A stretch of DNA of 64,000 nt from Tamarix chinensis (taxonomy: Eukaryota; Streptophyta; Magnoliopsida; Caryophyllales; Tamaricaceae): assembly GCA_030549775.1 (NCBI GenBank), contig CM060176.1, positions 101,351,569-101,415,568 on the forward strand, written 5' to 3'. This document shows positions 1 through 11,995 of this stretch, piece after piece. A model generated the notes under the pieces. That model was not told where the DNA came from. It made no database searches and was given only the letters and a program-made list of their open reading frames with translations. A program made the translations under genes and the position numbers. The stretch's first letter is position 1. Every line of letters begins with the position of its first letter.

Positions 1-354
1 GCGGTCCCGTCCATTAAAAAAGTTAGGGAGCACATGTCTCTTACACTTGTTTTATTTTACTGATGATTAGTGGTATCAAACGAATGGTAATATTGTTTGT
101 GTTATTTTTTTTAACTAACTAATTTATTTTTTTTAAATAAAGGGGCAATGATAATAAAAGAAGGCTCATATTAGTTATATATTATATAAGTGTTTATTGT
201 TGTGTCAAAATATATTCTATTAGTATTTTCGTTATAATATTTATATAATGTTAAAATATATTTTATTAATTATTAATTTTGTAATATAAAAACTTAAATA
301 AAATATATCTAATTTTAAAAATTATTCAAATTATAAATATTTTTTTGACGATCC
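1..354. other. AT-rich spacer, no gene
   Basis: Very AT-rich sequence with short homopolymers. I see no reading frame, RNA gene or element end in it. Confidence 0.6.
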
Positions 355-1358
355 TACTTCAAAGTTAAAAAAAAAGCATACTCTTTTAAATAATTTATAA
401 ACTTGTATTTAATTAATTGCTATGTATATAATAAAATAAATTAAAAGTTATATAAAGTGTAATTGATTAATGTTATGATTGATAAAAGTAGTTTGGAGTT
501 GTAAATTTAGTGTAGTTGATAAAGAATAAAAAATTAAATTTAATATAAATTAATAAAAATATAATAAATGAGAGAAAAAAATTGGATAGTTTGTAAATTT
601 GATGTGAGCAGTGTAGATATTCTAATAATCCACGTCCATCAAAATTATTAAACTCCTCTACAAAGTTATTTCTTCTTTGTGTCTTATTGTTAACTTCAAT
701 CCTCGCTTTCATCATATATAAATTTATCGTTTGGTTTGGAGTGAATCAATTCATCGAATTTTAATTTCTTTATTTCATGATAAAAAATAAAAGTGCTAGC
801 TTGGTCAATGAGGATTAAATTTTTTCTCTTTATTTATCTTAACTCTCCTTATTTTTATTAACTTTTAATTTGAGGTATGTGGTGAAGGAAAAAAAAATAT
901 TATTTTGAAAACTCTTGAAATTGTTAAAGAGCTTTTTATTTTGGCCACATACGAAACGTGACATACAAAGAATACTTGAGAACTATGTTGTGTGAAAACA
1001 TGTGAAATCTACTACTAGCCCTATGAACTTTACACCCCTTTAACCGTGCATGAGCAATCTTAAGCGGCCATCTCTATGGACTTTGTCCTTGGGCTTGCTC
1101 GAACTAGTAAAGGGAATGATATTATAATAATCGTTGTAGATAGATTGTCTAAAAGAGTGCATTTTATAGTATGCTGTAAAAATAATGAGCCCATTCTCAT
1201 TGTATCTGCATCTCTATTCTTTGATCATATTATAAAGTTGCATGGCATTCCGCGCACAATTATTTCTAATTAAAGCGTAAAACTTCTAAGCCATTATTGG
1301 CATGTTTTATGGGGTAAGCTCAGAACTAGGTGTAGCACCCCTATTTTTAGCACTTAAA
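355..1358 (+). repeat. Dispersed chimeric repeat, copy 1 (AT-rich part plus integrase relic)
   Basis: About 1 kb here is clearly similar to 33505-34471, from the 'cttttaaataatttRtaaacttg' stretch on the left to the 'tttttagcactta' stretch on the right. Both copies join the same AT-rich sequence to the same piece of Ty3/gypsy integrase, so the junction predates duplication. The two copies diverge abruptly at about 1358 and 34472. The type of the carrier element is unknown; no TIR or LTR is obvious at the left edge. Confidence 0.7.
1060..1357 (+). pseudogene. Ty3/gypsy integrase core relic
   Basis: The plus strand reads a degenerate retroviral-type integrase core: a DFVLGLART-SKG block, an IIVVDRLSKRVHF block (families show VVDRFSKMAHF), a LFFDHIIKLHGIPRTIISN block, then a short WGKLRTR-like remnant. 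The family's second catalytic Asp sits just after TIIS; here it is Asn followed by a stop, so the domain cannot be active. The zinc-binding N-terminus, reverse transcriptase and LTRs are absent. Same relic as 34153-34471. Confidence 0.8.
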
Positions 1359-1762
1359 AAAAATCGTTCTTAAAAGTTAATTGTGGAACCTAAAATATTA
1401 AAAATGCAGAGTATTATCACCACACTTAGTATAAATCTAGTTTTCTCTACCATTCTTATACCAATTAAAGTGTTACTCTACTTAAATTAATAACAACACT
1501 TGTATGAACAGATTAGAGATCACATTTTATATTAACACTTGTTCTGATATTACAAGATTGGACCATGAGTACAAAAGTCAAAAGAAAAGAAATACAAAAG
1601 CTTAGGGATATCTAGATCGAAAGATACTAATTCAGACACTGGATAATTCTAACTCTTAACTCCAAACCCTAGCCATCAAGCAATACCCTTGAAGCAACTA
1701 TATAAATTCATAATTACCCATTGAATAAACAGGGGGCTATAAAATAAACCTATCAGTACAAC
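1331..1762 (-). mobile_element. Outer LTR-like element, segment 1 (interrupted)
   Basis: From about 1331 (TGTAGCACCCC) the sequence follows the start of the better-preserved copies at 1763 and 37618: a C-run, a 'tcgttYttaaa' stretch, 'ccacacttagta', then 'cccattgaataaacaggggg' and 'cagtac'. It breaks at 1762, where another family member is inserted, and resumes at 7012 with 'ggtactgagtaa'. The exact left end is uncertain because the first 27 bases also match the integrase relic of 34442-34471. Confidence 0.6.
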
Positions 1763-2440
1763 TGTAACACCCCCAAATTTACTCCTGAAAAATTTCGTTT
1801 AAATCAAAGTTTTTAGCGGAAGCAAGCGAATTAAAACCGTAAATTCGGGGGCATTACCGCCACACTTAGTACCAGATCGATCCATAACTACCGACCCGAT
1901 ACTAGGTGCTAAGGCTATAAAGAATAAAACTAGATACGAATCATTCATAAAACACGAATTCTACAAATCAGAGTGCGAAGGTAAGAAGTTACATTCCGAA
2001 ATACAATTTAAAAGGTCCATATATCAGAATACTTAAAATAACGGAATAGCAAGATACGATAAAACCCTTGAAAAGTTAAATACGACATTTGTATCCTCTA
2101 AAGACAAATATGATTAAACCACACGATTTTCGAAGGTAGTTATCCGGACCACTTACTCACTCGGATCTAGCCTTCCACCCCAACTTAGTAAACGATCAAG
2201 ACCTGCATCAAAGGTCTGCTCCCCACCATCGGTGGATCATCACAGGACCCGGTTAATCAAGGCAGTATCAGTACGGGTCCAGTACTGAGTAAGGCGTAGA
2301 TGCTAAGGCTAAGCATACAATCACACTCATTCATAAAAGCAACATGCATTAATACACAAGACACATGCTCAATACGTCAGCCATACATCAGGATGAGTAA
2401 GCGGAAAGCTGAATCATGCTCATACAATGCCCGTTATTTC

Positions 2441-2752
2441 TTATTACGATAATGATCTCTTTTCACGCATTCTTCATTTAACCTGTAAGCACGGGGACCC
2501 CCACTATTATAGCCGGTGGTCCGGAAATAAAACACAGGGCAGAACGCCTCTGACCACTATTCATAACCGGTGGAACGGACTGGCCCCGCACTTACATTAT
2601 TAGGATAATAATCTCTTTTCACGCATTCTTCATTTAACCTGTAAGCACGGGGACCCCCACTATTATAGCCGGTGGTCCGGAAATAAAACACAGGGCAGAA
2701 CGCCTCTGACCACTATTCATAACCGGTGGAACGGACTGGCCCCGCACTTACA
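2441..2752. repeat. 156-bp tandem duplication inside element A
   Basis: 2441-2596 and 2597-2752 are nearly identical 156-bp units, each holding two CCGGTGG boxes and the phrase 'acctgtaagcacgggga'. Differences are only a few bases, so the duplication is younger than the box array itself. Confidence 0.9.
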
Positions 2753-2963
2753 TGGTGTTCCACTGTAAGTGATTAGTATCTTTTCCCGTGGTTTAACTTA
2801 TTCATTTGGGTCTGTCGAGCCCGAATCCCTCCACTATTATAGCCGGTGATCCGGAAATATAATCACAGGGCAAAACGCCTCTGACCACTATTATAGCCGG
2901 TGGATCGGCACGAAACGCACAGGGCAGAACGCCTCTGACCACTATTCATAACCGGTGGAACGG
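2501..2963. repeat. Box cluster in element A (seven CCACTATT..CCGGTGG boxes)
   Basis: Seven boxes of the form CCACTATTATAGCCGGTGG(A/T)CCGG or CCACTATTCATAACCGGTGGAACGG occur, the first at 2501-2524 and the second at 2553-2577. They are spaced by about 52-58 bp and separated by 'acagggcagaacgcctctga'. The core CCGGTGGACCGG is an interrupted palindrome, and CCAC...GTGG can pair. The same boxes occur at 13213-13655, 19715-19738, 38371-38524 and, worn, 54940-55070. Confidence 0.9.
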
Positions 2964-3359
2964 ACTGGGTCGGGCTCATTAGTCTTTCACTTTACGTAAT
3001 TAATGTCTTATTCGTATCTTATTGAATCACATCATGTCCTTGACATGCATAAATCATTTTCTTTATACGGTACCCATCACAACTAATAAAGTCCCACATT
3101 CATAACTACTCTTTAATCAACAGATACCCACAATAACACCAACAACTCTAGACAACCATGACCAACCCTAATTGACCACACAAACCGTGGTTAGCCACAC
3201 TTATCCCTAATTTGCCATAACCACCATACTTAACCATCCCCAAACCTTAATTGTCCTCAACAATCACGATTAGTTACTCCAATCCTACTTATTCACAACA
3301 CCCCAGAGTTAATCATTCCAGCCCTAATCCCGTACGATCATTAACTCCCATGTAGAGCC

Positions 3360-4190
3360 CTAACTCCACCATGCAACCCTAATACCGCCATGCCAACATT
3401 AATACCACCATGCAAGTCATAACACCACCATGCAAACCCTAATACCACCATAAGCCATTAACACCACTACGCAATCATTAATACCACCATACGAACATTA
3501 ATACCACCATATAAACCTTAATACCACCATGAGCCATTAATACCATTATGCAATCATTAATACCACCATACGAACCCTAATACCGCCATGCAAACCCTAA
3601 TACCACCATACGACCATAATACCACCATACGAACATTAATACCACCTTACAAACCCTAATACCACCATAAGCCATTAATACCATTATGAAATCATTAATA
3701 CCACCATACGAACATCAATACCACCTTACAAACCCTAATACCACCGTAAGCCATTAATACCATTATGCAATCATTAATACCACCACACGAACCCTAATAC
3801 CACCTTACGAACCCTAATACCACCATACAAACCCTAATACCACCATACAACACTAATACCTCCATAAAATCACAAATAACATCATACAACATTAATGCCT
3901 CCATAAAATCACAATACCACCATACGAACAGTTTTGCCACCATACAAACCCTAATGTCGCCATGCAAACCCTAATACCACCATACGAACAATTATACCAC
4001 CATACAACATTAATACCTCCATAAAATCACAAATAACATCATACAACATTAATACCTCCATAAAATCACAATTACCACCATACAACATTAATACCTCCAT
4101 AAAGTCACAATACCACCATACGACTATAATGCCACCATACGAACATCAATACCACCATACAAACCCTAATACCACCATATAAACCTCAAG
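3360..4190. repeat. Degenerate ~20-bp tandem array (taccaccat units)
   Basis: Dozens of imperfect units of about 20 bases, 'aataccaccatacgaaccct' and variants, run through this stretch. Element C holds a different array in the same relative position (39270-40400), so the slot is conserved while the unit is not. Confidence 0.85.
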
Positions 4191-4769
4191 GCCCCCATGA
4201 TGGCCCCCAACTCATATTACCATTTACCCTAACATGCACGTCCTAGCGGGCCATAGCATATTACATCATAGACATCATACATATACATATCATGCTCACG
4301 TCATAGGAAACACATCCACACATACCTCAATCTCCAAGCTGCGCTACACATAAGACAAGTTATACACAATCATATAACACATGGCATAGCATGGCATACA
4401 CAACATTCAACACATCCATGTCACACATAGCACAAGGCCATTAGCTTCGTCCTTACCTAAGGCGACGCCGGGCTTGGAGCACGCTCCTCTAACTCCTTAG
4501 GGCTTTGGTCGGGGTTACTTATAAAAGGGGAAAATGCTAAGTATTAGTTTCCCTTATAATTACTATCAAACCTCATTTTAGTTTAAGGTTAGGGTTTTTT
4601 ATTACTAAAAAGGGTTTTATACAAAAACTAGGGTTTTTACTTTAGAATTAGTATACTAAATATTAGTAGTTAAAAATATGTTTATTTATGATACTTATTG
4701 TTACACTTATTTTATTAAGCCCATTAGTTCCATTCTTGTAATACTAGTGTTCACTAGTCATAGTAAAAT

Positions 4770-5229
4770 AGTGATAATAATAATAATAATTATAATAAGA
4801 CCACTAATAGTGACACTTATGTTTCAAGTAATAGAACTCTAGCATTTTTAAGATTAATTCTAATAATGGTGTTGGTTTGAAATAATAATATTATAAGGTC
4901 ACAACATTTCAAGTAATTTATTCCTAAGGGTGATAATGATAATAGTAATAATGCTAATAATAATGATAATAATAGTAATAGTAACCATAATAACCCTAGC
5001 AATAATAATAACAATAACAATAACCTAGTATGGTTAAGTATTAATAATAATAACCTTAGTAAGGTAATAGAGATAATAATAATAATAGTAGGGTTGTTAA
5101 TATTAACACTTATAAAATAAACCAAAGTTGAGCATAATAGGAGTTAGGGTTCCTAGAGATGTTTGTATGGTAAAAATGATAACTTTAATATCAGAAGTCA
5201 TAATATTAGAAATGATAATAGTAATAAAA

Positions 5230-5277
<48 letters not shown>

Positions 5278-5360
5278 GAATAATAATAACAATAATAAAA
5301 GTAATAATAATAATAATAATAATAGTAATAATAAGTATATTAGTATTAATATTAGTAGAA
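4770..5360. repeat. AAT-rich microsatellite
   Basis: Impure AAT/TAA repeats, with the purest run at about 5228-5276. Reading frames here are products of the triplet repeat. Confidence 0.9.
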
Positions 5361-5374
5361 AATAGTAGCAGCTA

Positions 5375-6620
5375 TAAAAAGGGGGGTTAGGGTTTGGATG
5401 GGCGGAGAACCACCTAGGGTCGGTGGTGGTCCGGCGGCGGCGCGTGGCGGCGACGGCGGCGGCGGTGGAGGAGGAGAAGAGGGGGAAAGATGGAGGTGGC
5501 GGTTAGATGGGAGGGAAAGAGGAGGAGTTTGAGGTGGGGAAAGAAGGAGCAGGTGAAGGGGAGTGGAGTGAGGGTGGTGGCGTGGCAAGGGGCGGCGGCG
5601 CGCGGCGGCGACGGCGGCGGCCGAGGGTGGTGGAGAGAGGTGGAAGATGGGGGAGGAAGGAGGAGAGGGAGGCAGGGAAAGATGGAGGTAGGGGAAGGTA
5701 GAGGGAGGTCTGCTGGGCATTTTGGAGGGTGGAAGGGTGGCTGGTAGCGGCGGAGGAGGCGGCAGAAGGCGGCGCAAGGCGGCGGCGGGCTGGAAGGAGC
5801 TGTTCGGGGTGGCGATTTTGCACGGCCTGGGGTGGCTCGTGCAAGGCGAATCGAGGGCTGAGGAAGGCGTGGTTGGATGGAGGGTGGTGCAAGGTGGGAT
5901 TCTGGGCGGCGCTCGACCGGCGGCGTTGGGGGAGGGCGGCGCTCGACGTGTCTGATGGGGCGGCGGCGAGAGGGAGAAAACCCAGGATTTCGGGGTTCCA
6001 AATCCCGAACCCAAGTGATCAATGGGGATATTTATAGGCAGGGCGATCGGGCAAGGCCAAGGGGAAGAAGACAAGCGGTGGCAGGTACCAGGCATGCCGC
6101 CCGGTGGCGGCAGTCGAGGCGGTTCTGCCATGGCAGGGGCGTCGGGGTCGAGGGGAGAGGAAAAGGGAAAGGGGCAGGTCGCTCGGGAGAGGGGAAAAGG
6201 CCGGTTGGGGTCGAATTGGTTTAAGGAAAACGACGGGAGAGGGAAAGTCAGGGCGGCCGGCCGTTGCAGGCGGCTGCTGGCAGGTGCAGCGGTTGCAGGT
6301 CGGGGTACGGTCACGCAGGAGGAAGAAGAAAAGGGAAAGGGGGTGGACCGGCGGTCCAGGGAAAAAGAAAGGAGAGGGAGAACCGGCCGGTTGGCAATGG
6401 TTACTTCCTGCTAATTGAAACGCGGATTTTAAGAGCATATCGGGGCAGAACTCTGCGTCGCGCCTGGCGATGCGGGCTGGGCGCGCTGGGCCACGGGGGG
6501 ACGGGCGACGACGGTTGGCAGGCCTGGCACGCGGGACAGGCCAGGGAGGAAGGGAGATTTGGGCCGACGGGCTGGCCCAAACCGGGGAGGAAGAAGAAGA
6601 GAAAGAAAAAAAAATAAAGG
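5375..6620 (-). other. GC-rich, polypurine/polypyrimidine leader-like block of element A
   Basis: A sharp switch from AT-rich to very GC-rich sequence. The minus strand is pyrimidine-rich, with CCACC, CCGCC and 'aaccctaa' as in plant 5' leaders. Long minus-strand frames rich in Pro, Ser and His (for example 6314-5352) follow from the composition and have no recognisable domain. Equivalent blocks: 9925-10290, 41045-42110 and 52860-53960. It may be the transcribed leader of the element. Confidence 0.6.
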
Positions 6621-7011
6621 AGGAAGAAAGAAAAAGAAAAGAAAGGAGGAAAAAGGGAAAAAATGGAAAATGGAAAAATGGAGAAATGGTAAAATGGTTG
6701 GGTTGGAGGTATTTGGGTATCTATTTATTTATATAATTAATTTATATATATAATTTTAATAATAATTATTTTAATTATAATAATTAAATCCATTTTTTTA
6801 AATTAGTTAGGCTATTTTGAATAAATTTCATTAACCTCCATGCTAATTAGAGAAATACCCAAATTTTCTTCCAATTAAATTCTTTATTATTTTCCTCTTA
6901 ATATACCTTAATTAACTCTCTACATTTTAATAAATGAATTTATGTAATTAATTTTCCTAATAATTCCTTATTTGGCCATAATTTCGGGAATTAGGATTTT
7001 GGGATATTACA

Positions 7012-9059
7012 ACAACGGTACTGAGTAAACCCACTACACAACACTAATAATACAAATGTCACATGGAGCATATAAAAGATGTCATGAGTGAAACATGGTA
7101 TAAACGCAACGAAACATATCTACAAGGACAGGGAATAAATATATGGAATCATACATGTAATAACAAACATGATAACATGTCATAACAATACATTACCAAG
7201 GCACATTTTCATCATACCATTATACATAATCATTATATGAACTTAATGACTATAACATACCAAGGGTGTTCCACAAAGGGAAAACATTGAGCCAGTCTTA
7301 ACTAATTTCCATAACAATCACATTATATTTTACAATTTTAATAACCATACCAATGAATTCCACAATGATGTACTCTAACCACAAGTGAATAGTGTCAGAA
7401 TAGCATGTAAGATTGATTCCACAAGGGCTAGATATTGAGCGCCAAAATGTTAATCAGACTTCTCTATGTTTCAACCACCGAATAGTTGATTAATTGAGTT
7501 ACTCTAACCACTAGTGTACGGTGTCAAAGTAGCATGCAAGGTCGAGCTCACAGAGAATAGAGAGTGAGCACCAAAATGGTGATCGTAATTATCTATGTTT
7601 AGACCACCGAATAGTTGATTAATTAAATTATTCTAAAAATTATGAAATTTGTGACAAAAAGGAAACACTCAAAACATTAAAATTCAAAAAGATAAAAATT
7701 ATACTATAAAAGACGGCGGCTAAGGTTTTAGTTAAATTCCCCAATTTATGATGTGCTAAATAATCATGTAGATCCTAACCCAAAATTTATGCTCAGTGTG
7801 CCAACAAAGATAATTATCACTACACTTTATCAATATACAACAAAATTTTGCCAATTACAATTCTAAATATCTCTAATCTAGCTTTATATAATTATCAAAG
7901 TAATAAATTTAATTATTCCCCCTTATTGTTGTAGAATTTAGATTGACATCTCTCGACCTGTTAATTCCTAATTTCTAATTGTGTTATGTAGATCTACTAA
8001 CCATTTCATCTCTCGATCTCAATGGAAGTTACCAATATCAAAAGTTGACCAATCTTTTGACTAAGACATTCAAACGTAACACAATACACACAAATACAAA
8101 CTTAGATCAGGATATATGTAGGAAATTCAATACATCAGGATTGGGGAATTATCCCTTCGCCTTAGCATGAGAAAATTAGCCGCACATAATTGCAAAATCA
8201 AGGATACTCATCGTATGGTAAAAGATAGAGATATATATAAAGTAATAGATAAATAAAACTTAAGATTAAAATCCAGATGACTTCGATCCATTGTTCATGA
8301 TTCGGAGGGATTGATCAAGAAGAATTGAGATGGGAAATAGGAGATGGGATAGGTGGTGATGGAAAATGTAACTCTTCTCTCAAGACGGCTGAAAAAAGAT
8401 TAATCTCCTCTTTCTCTCTAACCCTAACTATCTATCAAAAATGTGCTCAAATAACCACGGAATGGGCCCAACCAAATATCAACATGTGCTGGCCATATTG
8501 ATCTCGAACTCTGTGGTTCTTGATAGCTTCGTTAGTTTTCAAATTTGTAGCCATAACATACTTTTTTGACCTCCGTTTGGGTAGATTTTTTATGCTTTGG
8601 AAAGATAACAAGGAGACCTACAACTTATATGTTTAACATATTTCAAAATTCAGATTGCATCATGGAATAAAATGTATATCTTTCCATCCTTACACACTTT
8701 GAGTTCTCATTCTTGCTTCTCATTTATTCCAATTATTGTGTTTTATCTCCTTTTTATCCCAATTTCTCCAAATATCTATAAAATATAATCAAGAGCGGTA
8801 AACAAGAACAAATGAACTCAAGTATACAAAATTCATCACATAGTTATATTAAATATTTCCATTAAAGCTCCAACTAACTAACATAAATCATACCTATCAC
8901 ATAACTCCATAATTAGGGCACAAAGGTAACTACCAACCACATCAATCAATTTTAATTCTAATAACCAACAATGTTTAGTTCCATTTTTAATTAAGGCCAA
9001 ATCAATTCTCGTTAAGGATAAAGAACAATGATAACCTGAAGATATATAAAGTACTATGG
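7012..9059 (-). mobile_element. Outer LTR-like element, segment 2
   Basis: Continuation of the older element after insertion A. It resumes at 'ggtactgagtaaaccc'. It holds an imperfect tandem duplication of about 128 bp (7371-7498 and 7499-7626), each unit ending 'accaccgaatagttgattaatt'. From about 7630 to 8770 is non-coding sequence I cannot assign ('ggggaattatcccttcgcc', 'gggcccaaccaaatatcaac'); it may be a further insertion. The segment stops at 9059, where element D enters, and resumes at 16120. Confidence 0.5.
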
Positions 9060-9924
9060 TGTAATACCCCGTATTTTTAAACTCCAGATTTATTAAGCTT
9101 AATGATTTTATTAGCGTAATTTGGTGTAAACAATTAATTATTTTAATTTCGATTCGTTTTATGGATTTATCGATGATTCGAATTCATATTTGAATTTAAT
9201 TAATCGTTATCGTTGCGAACCATTCTAGACAAATTCGTTCACGACAATGATTTTATTATATTCTTATGAATTCAATTTTCGGTTAAAAATATGTATTTCC
9301 GTTGTTTCTCATATTTTTATTTTTAATATTTTAGATTTGTTTTTGATTATAACTTCGCTATGTGTTAACGGTGTATTTTGAGGTTATATTTCGTTGACGA
9401 AATATATTATTGAAATTATAGGATTTCTATTTAAATAGTTAAATTTATTTTTAATAATTTTATCCGTAGAAAATATTTCCGACTTTAAATTTATTCGTTT
9501 TCGGAAATAATTAAGATTTCGGGAAGTTTTAAATTTAAAAGGGTTTTTAGAGCTTATTTATGAATTTATATCCGAAATTAATTTTCCTCCATTTATCCCT
9601 TTTGAGTTGCGGAAAAATCGAATTCAAAAATTTTTTTAATTAGTCTCGGTTTATTCGAATTTGACTTAAAAATATTTTATTATGTACCTTTAAATAATTT
9701 TTCGGGGTCTTATAATGTATTTCCGTAAATAATATAAATTTTTATGTCCGTTGGTAAATTATTCCAAAAATGGTTATGAAATTCTTTATATAACCTTTTT
9801 AATTATTTTAAGCGTTCGGATAGTTTCGAAAATAATTTTCGTTTAATAAATTTTAGATAAAATAGTCCAATGGTAATTTTTAAATATTTAGTCTTTTATT
9901 CTATATGTGAATTCAAAAAAAAAA

Positions 9925-10290
9925 AACCCCGAAACCCAATCGGAACCCCGACCCCCTCTCTTCTTTTTCTTTCTCTCTTCCCTTTCCCGGCTCCCTTTCT
10001 CCCTATCCCCTACGCCCTGAAACCCTAGCCTCCCTCACCCCTCTCCATCTCCCCAGCTCCTCCTCTCTGCTCCTCCGTCATCGATCACTGACCTCCAACC
10101 GCCGGCCACCACCGTCGGTCGCTGTAGTAGCAACAGCCACCAGCAGCAGCGCGTGGACAGCAGCAACGGGCGACAGCACCAGCAGCAGTAAGCCGCACCG
10201 GCCGTGCCACCGTCCGGCCACGGCGAGCTCGGGTGATGACCGGCGAGCCACCCCCAGTCCCCGACGAAGCTTTTCCGGCCTTCCCTTGCC
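9925..10290 (+). other. Pyrimidine-rich leader-like block of element D
   Basis: After about 870 bp of AT-rich sequence comes a run of 'ctctcttctttttctttctctc', 'aaaccctagcctccct', then GC-rich Pro/Ala-type sequence with a CAG-rich stretch. This resembles a plant promoter and 5' leader. Equivalent to the GC-rich blocks of A, C and G. Confidence 0.55.
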
Positions 10291-10399
10291 CCGATTCGTT
10301 GATTTTCGTTTGGTATAATTTTCGAAAAACCCTAACCCTTGTTTTGATTAATTGAGTATGAATTAGCTTATAAAATTCTAAATTGATAATTTAATTATG

Positions 10400-11460
10400 T
10401 ATATATGTGCTGTAAGATTGATTTGGATAGGTCAATTGTGTGGTTGTGTTGGAATTTTGGAAAAATTGGATTTTTTGCCGGGTTATGCCCAAATTTTTCG
10501 GATTCATCCGATTTGGTGATTTTGGACAAATTGATTTTACAATATGTTTTAAAATGTATCCAATTTTATTTTGGAACCATCAATTTGAGAAATTTATGCA
10601 GGTTTTATCGGAATTTGATTCCTAGGTCAAATTTTGGGTGTAATGAAATTGGGTCGTATAATTGAGCCGTTCCGCTCAATTGATTTTATAATATCGTTTA
10701 AAATGTATTTAATTTTATATTGGAAATTTTGATTTGAGAAAATTATGCGGAATTGATAGAAATTGGTTTTTAGGGTCAAAACTCCCGCGGGTTTAAATTG
10801 GTTTGGGTAATCGGGTTATTTTATTCAATTGACTATATAAATTACATTATAATATGTTTAATTACATTTTCGAACAGTCAATTGATACGTTTTGGCAAGA
10901 ATTGATCGGATTTACGTTCCGGGCCCAAAAACCCTAATTGTGCTAAATTGGACATTTTGTTATCGGTTTTGAGCAATTGATTATTTGATATGTTATAAAA
11001 TGTGTTTAATTTCATTTCTAAACATTCAATTTGATTAAATTTATAGAATTTTACCGAATTGCATTTTCGGGCCTAAAACCCTAGATTTTAAGTGAGATTA
11101 TGAAATTGGTTATTTGTATAGTTGTTTTGCTAAAATTAAATTTATAAAAGTAGTTGAAATGATCCTAATTGTATTCTAATATCTTGAATTAGAATTAATT
11201 GATTTGAATTACCTGAGTTTATGTCGTGGACTTTAAAACCCTAATTTTGGAAATTGATCATCTGGAATTGATTTATCGGAAGATCGTTTGTTGAATTTGA
11301 TTGTCTAGATATATCTAAAATTAGTTTAATTGTGTTTTAAAACTATCAATTGGAGGTAATCAAAGTGATTTGGCCGATTTGTGGTTTAAGTATTAAAAAC
11401 CCTAATTTTCGGGGATGATTTTATAAAATTGATTTTTTTTGCTACGTGTATTTTATCTAA
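10400..11460. repeat. Degenerate long-period tandem repeats in element D
   Basis: Repeated, worn phrases 'caattgattttataatatgttttaaaatgt', 'taattttat..tggaa..tttgag' and 'aaaccctaatttt' recur roughly every 120-160 bases. It occupies the middle slot that holds other arrays in A and C. Confidence 0.6.
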
Positions 11461-11894
11461 TCAAATTCTATCTTTGGATTTTAAACCATTTAAATTTTGT
11501 TTTAACCTAATCGGTTTGGATTTGGTTCTATGTAAACGGTTGGGTTACCTATTTAGTTATAAAACCTAATAAATAAGTTATTTTCGATAAACTAACTTAT
11601 GATCGATTATTCTTTTTCGGGCTTTCCAAATTAGGTTGAAATGTCCCAAGGGATATTTGTATTAATCCGTTTTTATTCAGTTTTAACCTTAAATCTTAAT
11701 AAAGCTATGATTTTAAGTTCTAAGTTTTAGACACGTTTTCTAAGAAAGATCATTTGTGTTGTTTGGGTTTATTTAATCAAAATATGTGAATTATTGACTG
11801 ATAGAATAGTTTCTAATTTAGTTTTCGATTTCTATCGGATCTAGGAAAGCTTTCTCGTGGATCCACGAACTAGGGATCTCTCTCCTTCTTATTT

Positions 11895-11995
11895 CGCTTA
11901 GCTAGCTTCGGATCCAGGTAAGTCTCTACTTACCTCTACTTATGGGTGTTTAGTAAGGATGAAGCTATGGCCTTGTGCTATGTGTAATATAAGGT
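11895..11995 (+). promoter_or_regulatory. Conserved block with splice-donor-like GTAAG in D (also in A)
   Basis: D reads 'cggatccaggtaagtctc' and then 'agtaaggatgaagctatggccttgtgctatgtgt'. The minus strand of A at about 4425-4465 reads 'taggtaaggacgaagctaatggcc' and continues 'ttgtgctatgtgt'. The retained GTAAG plus about 30 conserved bases downstream of the leader block fits a splice donor or processing signal. The function is inferred. Confidence 0.4.

Larger units (their letters stand above)
1763..7011 (-). mobile_element. LTR-like element A (5249 bp, solo-LTR type), TSD ACAAC
   Basis: It starts TGTAACACCCCCAAAT and ends GGGATATTACA. It is flanked by a perfect 5-bp duplication, ACAAC (1758-1762 and 7012-7016). 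It sits inside an older relative: joining the flanks recreates 'cagtac..ggtactgagtaa', which is continuous at 38036-38055. No gag-pol frame is present. Order from the left: conserved start block; tandem CCGGTGG boxes; a roughly 20-bp degenerate tandem array; AAT microsatellite; GC-rich leader; AT-rich end. TG...CA ends plus a 5-bp TSD fit a solo LTR, although 5.2 kb is very long for one. Confidence 0.82.

Noticed and set aside
5352..6617. Long Pro/Ser/His- and Gly/Arg-rich reading frames on both strands
   Set aside because: They overlap in nearly all frames in a GC-rich block, have no domain, and the same happens in the equivalent blocks of the other copies. Absence of stops is due to composition.
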